NCBI GenBank assembly: GCA_007449985.2
Contig: VIIQ02000175.1
Coordinates: forward strand, 1 to 64,000
Length of the DNA: 64,000 bases
DNA from: Desmodesmus armatus
Lineage: Eukaryota; Chlorophyta; Chlorophyceae; Sphaeropleales; Scenedesmaceae
Reading direction: 5' to 3'
In this document: positions 22,901-34,388 of the stretch, in pieces
Layout of the letters: every line of letters starts with the position of its first letter
Position numbering within the stretch: position 1 is the first letter of the stretch
The notes under the pieces: model-generated
Databases searched by the model: none
Told to the model about the DNA's origin: nothing
What the model saw: the letters and a program-made list of their open reading frames with translations, nothing else
Made by a program: the position numbers and the translations under genes

Positions 22901-25900
22901 CTCTGCCTTGCTCCACCACCCCCCCCCCCCAACACCCCATCTACACACAACAATCTCCCCCCCCCCCCCTTCGCCTGTTCTATGTGCACCCCTCTTTGCG
23001 CCCCCCCCCCCCCACACACACACACACACACAGGTGAAGCACTCTTCAGATGACAGTGGCACAGGAGGTGACTGGGCAGTGCGGATCAAAGCAAGCTCCC
23101 CCACCCACATACACTGCCTGTCCTTAGCCTCCGGCAAATTTTCTTTCTCTGACTTTCAATATCACTCCTTCTCCTTGTTCTGGGTGTCCGTCCCCTGCCA
23201 TGCCCCCCAGGTGAAGCACTCTTCAGAGGGCAGTGGCACAGGAGGTGACTGGGCAGTGCGAATCAAGGCAGGGCTCAGCACAGCAGGCAAACAGGCACAG
23301 GAAGCTGAGCGGGAGGCAGCAGCAGCAGCAGGCGGCAGCAGTAAGCCACGGCAGCGACGGCTATCGCTGCTGCTGTACTTTGCAGATGCACATTGGCACA
23401 CCGGGGAGGTTGAGGTGTGGCCGGAAGGACAGCAGAGCAAAGTGGGACAGGTGAGCGGTTCTGAAAGGGGGGTGTTTTGTGTGTGTGGGGGGGGGGGGGG
23501 AGGTGTGGCCGGAAGGACAGCAGAGCAAAGTGGGACAGGTAAGTGGTGATGGTGGGGGTGTGGGAGGGGGGGTGTTGGGCGGGGGGGGGGGTAAGTGAGG
23601 GTGAAAAAGTGTAACAGCTGCTGCAGTTGTTATAGGGTCAGTTGTGAGGTCTGCCAGTGCTGCGGCTGCATTGGGGTGGGGAGTGGAAAGGAGGGGGCAC
23701 ACATTGGCACACCGGGGAGGTGGAGGTGTGGCGAGAGGGACAACAGAGCAAAGTGGGGCAGGTGAGTGTTTGGAGAGGGAACAACCATGCTTCAAGCCTA
23801 TGCTTCCCATGCCGTGTTACCCATGCTTATGCTTATACTTCCTCAGCTGCTGGTGTGACGATGTTGTACTCTTTTGTATGCTTCGTCCCTTTCTCCTGCC
23901 CCCCCCCCCCCCCCGCGCCCCCGCACACTTCGGAATGTCACATTCTTGGGTGGTTGATGCATTGGCTGGATGCACTCCCTGTGTCTACACACGCTTCCAC
24001 TATCACCACCACACCCGGAGTTCAGTGCTGCTGTCAGGCACCAAGGAAGACGCAGGGTTGCCACACATACCCTTACACACACACATTTCAAAATCCCATT
24101 CTTCACTGCTGTCCTTGCCGCCGCTGCTGCTGCTGCTGTGTTCTGCTGTTTTCTGTGCTGCCCCCCCCCCCCTCCCAAAACCCCCACTATTTGCCCGTGC
24201 AGGGGTCGACCCTTCTATCTGGCACCAATGAGGACATAGGACCCTGGGCCCTTCACCTGCTGCCCGGCCCAGCAGCAGCAGCAGCAGCAGCAGCGGCGGC
24301 AGCAGCAAGGCCGCTGTAGGTGCCAAGCTTCACTACTTGGGCATGCGTCTGCAGGATGGTCAGCAGCTGGTGCAGCTGAGGCAGCTGGTGGGACAGGCTC
24401 TCATACAGATGGCACAGCGACTAGGGTGAGGGGGTAGGACAGAGGGGGGAAGGAGTGTGTGTATGTGTGTGCGTGTGTGTGTGTGGGGGGGGGGGGCTAG
24501 TGGAGTGGAAAGGCGGTTGAGGAGGTGGCAGCTGGTGGGGCAGGCTCTCATTCAGACGGCACAACGACTAGGGTGAGGGTGTGTGTGTAGACACAGGGAG
24601 TGCAGGGAGTGTGTGTGTGGGGGGGGGGGGTGGGGGGAGGGGGGGGGGGCGAGGGGAACGGGAGGGGGCCATGCGTATATGTGAATTGAGAGGGGGGGCT
24701 CACAGCAGAGGCAGGGGGTAAACAGGGGGGTGCAGCTGGTGGGGCAGGCACACATACAGACAGCACAACAACTAAAGTGAGGGTGTGTGTGGTGGTGGGG
24801 AGGATAGGGGGGAAAGAGGACGGAGGAGGGGGGCGTGGGTACATGTGTGTTTGAAGGGCCAGTGAGGGGCTTCAAGTGGGGGAGGCAGGGGGGTCAAGGA
24901 GGAGGGGGTGCAGTGGTGGGGCAGGCACTCATACAGATGGCACAGCGACTAGGGTGAGGGTGAGGGGGGGGGAACAGCCTTGTGTGAGCTGGGAGCAGCA
25001 GCAACAGCGGCACCGCTGTGCCACGCTATGTTGTGGTGTGCTCCATGTTCATAGATTAGCATTTTTATGTTCAAGGTATACTGCTGGGCAGCACGACAGC
25101 AGCAGTAGCCAGACATGCAGCGTCAGGCTGAGCATCACACTGGCATAACACCCCACGGCAGCCCCTGACGCTTCTTTGTGATCTCTTTTCCTCATCTGCC
25201 GGCGCTGCTGCTGCTGCTGCTGCTGCTGCCAGGTTTGAGTCGGGCATCAAGCTGCGGCTGCCAGACATCACCCAGCCCCGCCCCAACCTGGCAGTGTTCC
25301 AGGTCACATTCGCGGTGCCCTCAGAGTTTGACGTGGTGTTTGTCACACAACCGGGGAGTGACTCAGCAGACACACGGTTGGAGGCACTAAGCGGTGAGAC
25401 TACTGTCTTCTCAGGAGGGGGGGTGGGGGCGGTTGGCTATCAGGGCGCCGAAAGCGGACACCCACAGTTTTCACATGGTGGCTCAGTCACGTGTGACCTG
25501 TGGACTGGGCTTGGCAGTTTCGTAGGTTACCTGTGCAGTGCCCTCTGAGTTTGACCTGGTGTTTGTCGCACAGCCGGGAAGTGACTCAGCAGACACACGG
25601 CTGGAGGCACTGAGTGCTGAGCTCACTCTCTTCACGAGGGGGGGGATTGAGGGGGTGCCCAGGGGGCAATGGGGCTTATGAGGAGCAGTGCATATGCACC
25701 GTTCCTTCACACTCTACACAAAACTGAAGGCTGCCTAGCTAGTTGCCAGATGGCTCGCCAAGCAATGGGGTCTATCCTCAATGTATAATAAGCAATTAAT
25801 AATAATAATCAATAATACCGTACCTCAAAAGGTCTACGCCCCACTTAGTCGTCAGAGTGTTTGGGGGGGCTGCGCCCCCCAAGCCCCCCCGCTTTTACAT

Positions 25901-28900
25901 GGGGGTGCTGCGCCCCCCCAGACCCCCCCGCCTCTCTGGCCTCTGTGTGACATCACAATGAGATCCAACTCAGCAGGCAGCACCTGGCTTCCATGCTTGT
26001 CTTTTGCCGTTTCTATGGTGGTGACACGGTATGGTGTGTGCATGAGTGATTGGTACCTGCACGTGCCAGACAACGGCAGTAATACACAGGGCTATGTGTT
26101 GCACACCGTGGGTGGCAAAGCTGGAGCCTAATCAACTCCGAACAGCTGCAACAGAATGATGAAAGTATCTACGGTTGTCAGGTAGTGCAGTAGACGGTAG
26201 CAGAAACCGACTGTATGGGGGATGTACTGCATGCTACAGCAGGTTGGGATGACAGTCACACTATCAACGTTTACCAATCAGCAATGATGAATATGGTGTT
26301 CACTACCAGCACACAGGACACGATGGTGCAAATAGAAAGTGGGGCACAGACTGAGGTGGGTGATGACTTTGGCTATGCATGCACACGTGCCAAGTCATGC
26401 CGTGTCTGGCACGTACCCTATTTTCAATGGTATAGTTTACAGTATCAATATTATCAAGCATGTTGCTACGTGACGCTGCGCAAAGTGGTACTGCTGCTGA
26501 TCGATGGTCCTTCGGGCGAACGAGCTAATGCTGCAAAGGGCAATGGCACAAACGAAGCACATATTTTTAGCACATCAAACATGCGTGCGTGTTTCTGGTC
26601 GCCGCCGGGGCGTCTTGAAAAAGTGGGGTACTGCTGCAGATGGATCACCACTTCGTGTGTGCAGCATAGTGCTGCAACGGATCAGCTGGGACCGTATCGG
26701 ATGGATTGTATACAGTATATGACATTGACAAAGTATCAGCAGCTTCGGGGCAGTAACCAAAAACGCAGTGTAAAATGGTGTCAGTGGGGCACTTAATAAT
26801 GATTGATTAAATATGTATAATTATTTTATACAAGTATGAATGTGCCACCCTGTTGCAGGCAGCTCCCTTACCACTGGCGTCTGATCATGAGGCAGCCTTT
26901 GAGAAGCGCTTTGCGGTCACCTTCCCCCTTTCCAGCACCCTCACAACCTGAAGGCTCTCCGGCAGTGTCAAATGGCTAGCACCAAGGACTGTGGCTGCGT
27001 TCGCAGTCGCTGTATGCTCCCATCCACTGCACCATACTCTGCTGTCCCCCCCCCCCCTTCTTTTGCAGGCATCTCCTCACCCAGTTGGTGTCTGACCATG
27101 AGGCTGCATTTGAGAAGCGTTTGCGTCCACCTTCCCATCTCCAGCACCCCAGCTGGCATGTACCCACAGGCCCTGGAAGGGGTGTCAAAGGCAGCACTCA
27201 GCAACACTCTCGGCAGGTGAACAGGGGTTGGGTGTGTAGAGCTTCTTACATGTTGGTTGGCATGGTGGCCTAGTAGGGTGCCACAGTGTCAAGCTTTCAG
27301 TCAGCACGTTGCTGACCGTCGCTTGGCAAGTCATGGGGGCTTGCTGACTCTTTGAGGGCCCCCCACAAGAGGCCGGGCTGGATACGCCTATGGGGGAGTA
27401 TGTTACATGAACATTTTCGCCAAACAGCAATGGCATGGTCCACCATTATGCTGAGTGTACTGCCTATGTGTGTGCTCGCCCACCCCTCCTGCTTTCCTGC
27501 ACACTTCTGTCGTTTTTTGCACTGGTTTGCAGCATGGGCTACTTTGTTGGGGCTTCGAGGGTCAAGCTGCCCCCCGGTGTGACCCCTCCAGCACCCCGCA
27601 AGGCCGCCCCAGTGGCATGGACCCCAGCATAGTAGAGTACTGGCGTGAGGCGTTGTTCAGCGCCACCCTCTCCCCCTGCATCATGCTGAGTGTACCGCCT
27701 CTGTGTCTCCCCTCTGCCTTTGCACACTCTGCTGTCTTTTGTCGCTGTCGTGCAGCATGGGCTACTTTGTTGGGGCTTCAAGGGTCAAGCTCCCACCCGG
27801 TGTCACCCCTCCAGCCCCACCCCAGGGTCGCCCGTCTGGCATGGACCCCAGCGTCGTAGAATATTGGCGTGAGGCGCTGTTCAGCGCCACCCCTAGCCGC
27901 AGCTTCTTCCCACGTGGGTTCTTGTGGGACGAGGGCTTCCATCAGCTGCTGGTGGCACGCTGGGACCCACAAATATCAAGAGACGCCATTGCTCACTGGC
28001 TGGACCTCATGAACAAGTGAGACATTGCGGGGAGGGCGGGGGCGCTTAGGAGGGGGTGGTGGGTCGTGTTTGATGGTTGTTTTGTGGCTGGACCCACAGA
28101 TGTCCCGGGACCCTTAGTAGTCCTCACACAGGTTGTGATAGGGGTGTGGCTATATGTTAAGGGGGGGCTTGCAGGCTTCCATCAGCTGCTGGTGGCCCGC
28201 TGGGACCCACAGATTTCAAGAGACGCCATCGCACACTGGCTTGACCTCATGAACAAGTGAGTGTCCTTCCTCTACCAAAGGTATCACTTGGGTGGGGTCG
28301 GGTGTGTGTGTGGGGGGGGGGGACACAGGGGAGGGCAGTTTTGGCTGGAGTCTGTGATGGTGATGGCCGCTGGGACCCACAGACATCCAAGGACGCCATT
28401 GCACACTGGCTGGACCTCATGAACAAGTAGGTGCTGCAGAATACCCTAGCCTTTGGGGGGATAGTGAAGGAGGGGCAGGCTTTTTTGGGGGGGGGGGGCA
28501 GGCTTCCACCAACTGCTGGTGGCCCGCTGGGACCCACAAAAATCAAGAGACGCCATCGCTCATGGCTGACCTCATGAACAGGTAAATGTGCATTCTTATA
28601 GCAAAGTGCTGGACAGCCACAAACAAAGTAAGGTGCTAGAGCCATGCAGAAGTGACCCGGTCACCGTTGAGCCAACACCCGCATCATACAAGGAAACCTG
28701 CTTGGCCCAGTCGCTGCTACAACGTGTAATCAAGGCTTGTGTTTGGTGATCGCAGGCAAGGCTGGATCCCGCGCGAGCAGATTCTTGGCAAGGAGGCGCG
28801 TGCCCGTGTCCCCGCCGAAATCCTCGTGCAGCATCCCAGCCACCTCTGCCTTGTTTGGTCATTTTGTAGCTGCACTCCCCCCCCCCCCCACCCACCCATT

Positions 28901-31900
28901 AATCCACTCAGATTCCTGTTTGTTTCCCTCCTAACCCCCTGTCTGCTGAAATCAGGCAGGGCTGGATCCCACGCGAGCAGATTCTGGGTAAGGAGGCGCG
29001 TGCCCGTGTCCCCGCCGAATTCCTCGCCCAGCACCCCAGCCACGCCAACCTTCATAGATACCATCGTAGCTGCACTTCTTGATCCACCCACTGTGTTTGC
29101 TTCTCATCTCATTTGTTGTCTACTGCACACAGGCAGGGCTGGATCCCCACGTGAGCAGATTCTCGGCAAGGAGGCGCGTGCCCGTGTCCCCGCTGAATTC
29201 CTCGTGCAGCACCCCAGCCATCCTTGCCTCGTTTGGTCATTGTTGTAGCTGCACTCCCTCCCCACCCCCCTTTCATCAGGCCACTGAAATTCCTGTGTGT
29301 CTCGCTCCTCACTCCCTGTCTGCTCAATCCAGGCAGGGCTGGATCCCAAGAGAACAGATTCTCGGCAAGGAGGCACGCTCCCGTGTCCCCGCCGAGTTCC
29401 TCGTGCAGCACCCCAGCCACGCCAACCCCCCCAGCCTCTACCTTCCCTGCTGGCACACGCTGCTGCTGCTGCTGGTGTGGAGGGGGCGGAAGCGGAACGG
29501 GCGGCTGCGTTTTTGAAGAGGGCGTGGCCACGGTTGGAGGCCTGGTATACATGGTTCAATACTAGCCAGGCAGGCGCCCTGCCGGGCTCATACACGTGAG
29601 TAACAGTTAGCAACCTGATAGAATAGTAGTGCTAGTAAGGGTTGTGTTGGTGATGTCTCTCGGACTAGAAATGTTGCAGCTGCAGGGGTGTGAGCACGCC
29701 CTGCTTTGCTCAGGCTAGTTATGGCACCTGAGGTTTGGCCGCCGCTGGAGGCGTGGTACATTTGGCTCAATGAGCCAGGCTGGCGCCCTGCCCGGCTCAT
29801 ACACGTGAGTACAAGGCAACCATGACAGTGTGTAGGCCGGCTGTATGTGTGAAGGGACACTGCCGGGCTGTATGGGTGAAAGCATTGGGTGTATGGGTTG
29901 AGAGAGATACTCTTCTTGATTGCTGGGATGGTGCCAGAGGGTTTTGTGTAGTAGCAATATCATAGCGGCTGGATACTGGGGCAGGGCATCAAGCAGAGTG
30001 GGCTGCCGCATGTCTGAAGAGGGCGTGGCCAAGGTCTGAGGCCTGGTGCACCTGCTTCATTATGAGCCAGGCAGGGGCCCTGCCAGGCTCATACGCGTGA
30101 GTGAAGAGCAGCCCTAATTGTGTGCAAGCAGGCTGTGTGGGTGGAGACGGGTACTCCTCTTGATTGCTGGGTTGTGCCGGAGGGTTTTTTGCGCAGTAGC
30201 AGTACTGTAGCGGCTGGCTGCTGGGGATAAGCATAAAGCAGAGTGGGCTGCCGCATGTATCAAGAGGGTGTGGTAGCAGTTGGAGGCCTGGTACACCTGG
30301 TTTAACACCAGCCAGGCAGGCGCCCTGCCAGGCGCACACACGTGAGTGACGGTAGGCGATGCGCTGGTGAGGGCTGTGCTTGTGCCGTCTAGTGCCGCTG
30401 TACAACGACACTAGACATGTCAGGAGTGTCAGCGCGCCCTCGTTTTGCTCAGGATATCAGTGAAACTTGAATTTGACCACGGCTGGAGGCGTGGTACACC
30501 TCGAGCTCGTTCAACACTAGTCAGGCTGGCGCCCTGCCGGGCTCTTACATGTGAGTGGTGAGCAAAACTGGTTGCTGGAGGGCATGTAAGGGTTGATGGA
30601 GGGTGTGGATGCTATCATCATTGCTATGGTGCTGGAGGGGCTTGAGCAAACTGCTGATGATGGTGTGACTATCTGCGAAAAGGGGGGTAGACGGCCATGC
30701 ACTAGTGCAGTACTTCACAGCTGGGCATGCCTAGGCTGGACTCATGGTGCATGAAGTTCAACACAAGGTAGTGTTGAACCACATGCACCATGTGTCCAGC
30801 ATAGGCATGCCCAGCTGTGCAGTTCAATCACACACCCACCCTGCCTTGATGCAGTCTGTGAAAGCACCATGCTGGTGTGGTGAATCCGCACAATTGTGAA
30901 GGGGTGCCAGGCTGCTGCTCCCACAAAAACGTGTGGGAGCAGGGACACACGGTGATGGCGTCCCCTCAACCAATCCACTGTAGGTGAAAGGTCCCTGATG
31001 CCACTGCCTACTGTGAGCTCAACCCATGAGCCTCTGGTTCTGTTGATGGGTTCCTCACCTTTTTGCTGAGCCAATTACTGTAACTTCAACAGAACGTATG
31101 CAGACACATCGCTCTCTGCTCCTGCCATGTAATGCCCCAATGAGCCTTTGGATCCCTTTTGGGTTGCTCAGCTTTCTAGCTGAGGTATCACCTGTGAAGC
31201 GTCACTGTGTAGCCGCTACAGATCTGTAAGTTACAGATGGCAACCAGCCATCAATCCGCTTTGCCCACAGTTGAATGTAACCCCAACTTGCCCTGCAGGT
31301 GGAAGGGTCGTGATGCAACCATCAACCGTGAGTTGAACCCCAAGACCCTGATGAGTGGATTAGATGACTACCCACGCGCGTCACACCCCACAGGGGAGGA
31401 GCGACACGTTGACCTACTGGCATGGATGGCACTGGCTTCACAAGCGATGGCCGCCGTGGGCAAGGCAGCAGGTGTGTGGTCTTATTTTGTGTGGTGGGGG
31501 GGGGTATGGTGGAGGGGGGAAGAGGGTGACAACATATCAGTGTTGCACACTGTTGGGCACGGGGGGGGGGGGGGGGGTTGGAAATTGGTTGTGGGGGGTG
31601 GGTGTGTGTGGGGGGGGGGGGACCTGTAGCCTGGATGGCACTGGCATCTCAGGCGATGGCAGCTGTGTGCAAGGCGGCGGGTGTGTGGGAGGGGCGGGGG
31701 GGGGGGGGTGTCAGCAGGTGGGGCGAGGGGGGCATTGCGGGTCGATATGGAAGGGGGGGTGGCTGCTGGCATGGATGGCTCTGGCTTCACAGGCGATGGC
31801 GGCTGTGGGCAAGGCAGCAGGGTTGTCAACGTAGGTTGTGTTCTGGGGGGGGGGGGGTGTTGGTTGAGGGCGTGAGGGCATACCAATGTTGCACACTGCT

Positions 31901-34037
31901 TGCAACTGGTTCCCAGTTGGCAACGGTTGAGATGTTATGCAATGGGTGGACCTGCTAACCTGGAATCATCCAGGCTTGCCAAGTGCCTTGAGCCTCATGA
32001 GTCATAGCGCTGGCTTTGAACGCGTCGACGGCTATCCTGTTGACACGGCCAAAGATGGAAATGCGAGGGTGCCATTCTGTCTATGTAGTAATAGGTTGGG
32101 GGCCTGCCAATGTCCCAGCTGTCACACTACTTGTGTCCGTCCCCAACATGACACCCCTGCAGTCCCACATATAGTCATGTCAAGAACAGCACAGCAGATC
32201 ACAACATGAGCCACCCTCTGTGCAACTGCTGCTGCTGTCATCATGTCCAGGTGCTCCCGCCAAGGCTGTGCAGCGTTACGCCTCAGCAGCAGCAGCGCTG
32301 GGCAGCATAGAGCGGCTCAAGGCGCTGCACTACCATGCAGACAGTGGCACGTTCAGGGACTACGGCCTGCACACAGAGGCTGTGGAGATGGTGTGGAGGG
32401 ATGTGCAGGTGCCTGAAGGCCAGCCGCCACAGGTGAGGGCGTCTCTGCAGCATCATTGTTACTGTTACTGTTGGACCCCTATGCAGATGCAGACCCCAAC
32501 GAGGCTCATCACATACTGTGGGGTGTGAAGGCAGTCCAGTCTCAAAGGGTGTGGTGCACATGCCAGCAGGGAGGCTCCCTTGGCTGCTGTTGAACGTCGC
32601 TGCTGTAGAGTGCTTGGATAAGTTGGATGAGGTGCAGTCCATATCAGCAAAGTTTTAGCATCCGGCAGCATTCATGTTGGTGCAGCGTCTCACATCAAAG
32701 CAGACGTGCACATGCAACTAGGTTTGGGTTCATGGACAAGGTTTCAATCTTGCTACTGCCAGCACACAATGCCATGGAGGAGGCCTTTTTTTAGCAGCAA
32801 CTTGCACATACGGGTGGCGGTCCAGCATAGAGCTGTGTGACATAACTTGCGCAATACAGTGGCAACACGAGTCATGTGCATCCCCTGCACCTGCTTGCTG
32901 ACAACACACCCTGCAATATGCTGTGTCCCAACCCCTGCTGCACTGACTTCCGGTCTGCTGTGCCGTGCTGTGCTGTGCTGCAGCGTGAGTTTGTCCGCCA
33001 GGTCAGCGATCAGCCGTCCCTGCAGTACATTCCCAGCTTCGGCTACGTCTCGCTGTTCCCGCTGCTGATGCAGCTCATCCCACCAGACTCTGAAATACTG
33101 GGCCAGCAGCTGCAGCTGCTGCAGCAGGAGGAACTGCTGTGGACGCCACAGGGCCTACGCTCACTGGCCACAACCAGCAGCATATACAACAAGTAGGTTG
33201 CTGGGGGAGGGAGGTTGTTACAAGGGGGTACTTTCACTGCTGGGCAGTACTCTCCACTCCTGATGAACTGGGTTGTGTGGTGATTTGGTGGCGTGGCTGA
33301 AGCACCTCTGGTGGTGTGGGACAACACATGCAGCAGGACACTGCACAACTAGTCGCCTGCCCAGCCACATGCAACACGGCAGCTGTAACCCGTAGCTACA
33401 ACCGCATGGTCCCTGCGGTGCTGCCATGACCTATTCCACCAACCCGCGGAGGCAACTGGCGGACACCCGGGAGTGAGAAGCGTCCTGCGCGTGATGCGCA
33501 AGTTGCCTGTCACTCCCTTGATTCACCCCTTGGATTATCACTTCATTGGACCGCCCTTGATTGAATTGACTTTGTCCACTATGACTCATATTTGCACCTG
33601 GCAGAACTGATTCAACTGACCTGGCACCTGTGGCAAGTGAGGCATGCGGCTGAAACAATCAATTCACAAGTTGAACTGCCATAACGCTGAGCTGCGCTGA
33701 CGCACTGTGTCGACCGCACCTGTGTGTTGCACACACACGCAGGTACAACACCGAGCACGACGCCCCCTACTGGCGCGGCCCCATCTGGATCAACATAAAC
33801 TTCCTGACACTGAAGGCCCTGCGGCACTACAGCAGCACACAGGGCCCGCACCAGGAAGCAGCGGGCAGCGCGTACCATCGCCTACGCAGCAACTTGCTAG
33901 GGAATTTGGTGCAGCAGTACAGCAGCACAGGGTATCTGTGGGAGCAGTACAGTGATGTGGATGGCAGGCCGAAGGGGTGCCATCCGTTCACGGGGTGGAC
34001 GGCACTGCTGACGCTGATAGCTTCCGAAGTGTACTGA
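19942..34037 (+). CDS. GCS1: Mannosyl-oligosaccharide glucosidase (processing alpha-glucosidase I, GH63)
   Basis: This ER enzyme trims the outermost glucose from N-glycan precursors. Exons: about 19942-20013, 20139-20352, 21945-22143, 23211-23450, 24203-24425, 25233-25393, 27069-27216, 27756-28016, 29333-29595, 31299-31471, 32251-32432, 32984-33192, 33743-34037. A signal-anchor helix ([14 protein letters not shown]) in exon 2 fits a type II membrane protein. Family signatures in order: [130 protein letters not shown] and [20 protein letters not shown]. By analogy with other GH63 enzymes, the catalytic acid and base should lie in the SGLDDYPR and LWEQY segments. Oddities: the exon 1 to 2 phase does not join, and single-base frame breaks occur in exons 5 (CAG tract), 7 and 9. 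Most introns carry partial exon copies. Confidence 0.92.
20490..20592 (+). repeat. Donor-side copy of glucosidase exon 2
   Basis: A second copy of [18 protein letters not shown] through HYFGMRT, with a slightly changed donor, lies about 140 bases downstream of the real exon end. Confidence 0.9.
21385..22475 (+). repeat. Copies on both sides of glucosidase exon 3
   Basis: Acceptor-side copies (CAG acceptor, [19 protein letters not shown], then FTPDAI.HEAQQQ) lie upstream at about 21385-21480, 21655-21757 and 21765-21842. Donor-side copies ([17 protein letters not shown]) lie downstream at about 22283-22340 and 22418-22480. The real exon is 21945-22143. This is the clearest display of the two-sided pattern. 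Confidence 0.9.
22642..23765 (+). repeat. Copies on both sides of glucosidase exon 4
   Basis: [20 protein letters not shown] with its acceptor is repeated upstream at about 22642-22700, 22785-22845 and 23034-23092. The exon end ([19 protein letters not shown]) recurs downstream at about 23503-23540 and 23695-23765. All three upstream acceptors are intact and preceded by C-runs. Confidence 0.9.
24010..24965 (+). repeat. Copies around glucosidase exon 5
   Basis: A start-copy ([12 protein letters not shown]) lies upstream near 24015-24060. Three end-copies ([15 protein letters not shown] plus GTGAGGG donor) lie downstream at about 24515-24585, 24725-24785 and 24905-24965. The third keeps the donor best, and the second has lost the exon-end GG. 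Confidence 0.85.
25520..25620 (+). repeat. End-copy of glucosidase exon 6
   Basis: [19 protein letters not shown] through RLEAL is duplicated about 130 bases downstream of exon 6. The donor is altered in the copy. Confidence 0.9.
25740..26830 (+). mobile_element. Compositionally distinct insertion in glucosidase intron 6
   Basis: About 1.1 kb bounded on both sides by AT-rich sequence (AATAATAATAATCAATAAT on the left, TTAATAATGATTGATTAAAT on the right). It lacks CAG arrays. Near its left end are two GC hairpins of the form GGGGGGC-TGC-GCCCCCC (25863-25880 and about 25900-25920). It contains an open frame of 193 codons (26215-26796) with no family I recognise. The ends are loosely inverted but not convincing terminal repeats. 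It may be a transposon or viral fragment. Confidence 0.45.
26857..26950 (+). repeat. Start-copy of glucosidase exon 7
   Basis: It encodes [19 protein letters not shown] in an open frame, like the family. The exon proper at 27069-27216 is one base out in the same stretch. The copy has an acceptor but no donor. Confidence 0.75.
27530..28585 (+). repeat. Copies around glucosidase exon 8
   Basis: A start-copy at about 27530-27670 (acceptor, [20 protein letters not shown], through [12 protein letters not shown]) lies upstream of the real exon at 27756-28016. End-copies ([19 protein letters not shown], then HWLDLMNK) lie downstream at about 28170-28262, 28370-28431 and 28498-28585. Confidence 0.9.
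28752..29230 (+). repeat. Three start-copies of glucosidase exon 9
   Basis: Each has a CAG acceptor followed by [19 protein letters not shown] and part of EFLVQHPSH, at about 28752-28850, 28957-29050 and 29131-29230. The real exon starts at 29333 and is the only one that continues. Confidence 0.9.
29700..30555 (+). repeat. Four end-copies of glucosidase exon 9
   Basis: The segment [20 protein letters not shown] and its GTGAGT donor recurs at about 29730-29815, 30005-30105, 30250-30350 and 30470-30555. The real donor follows base 29595. All four donors look usable. Confidence 0.88.
30716..30819. repeat. Inverted repeat, arms 49 bp, loop 6
   Basis: Bases 30716-30764 pair with 30771-30819 with about five mismatches. 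It lies in glucosidase intron 9. A second small hairpin with perfect 11-bp arms lies at 30915-30942. Confidence 0.85.
31622..31835 (+). repeat. Two end-copies of glucosidase exon 10
   Basis: [17 protein letters not shown] recurs at about 31630-31690 and 31770-31825 after the real exon end at 31471. They are separated by G-runs. Confidence 0.85.
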
Positions 34038-34388
34038 GGATGGTTGTCGAGAGGACTGTGCTGTGCTGCCTAGTCTGAAACTTGTTTGGAATTTCTTGGC
34101 ATGCGTTCTATGGTAAAGCAGCTGCTGTCCTTCATACTTGACAAGTGGCTTACTGCTTATAGCACTGCATGCCAGACATTCTCCTGCTGGTGAGGCCAAT
34201 TGAGTGTTGTTTCTGCCGAAACCAATCCACAGGATGTTGTGCCATGCTGGTCAGGCGGACTGATTCATCGCCCACACTGTCAGCTGCCCACGTTTGAATG
34301 CTGATCCAAATAGCACCACTCCGAAGAGAGGGAATTTTGCGCATTTGTGAACTGCCTACGCCACAGTCATCAACGCCGAACAATAGCG

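Noticed and set aside
28752..30555. Regularly spaced repeats resembling a CRISPR array
   Set aside because: The units are partial coding-exon copies with splice sites, of unequal length and divergence, in a eukaryotic intron.
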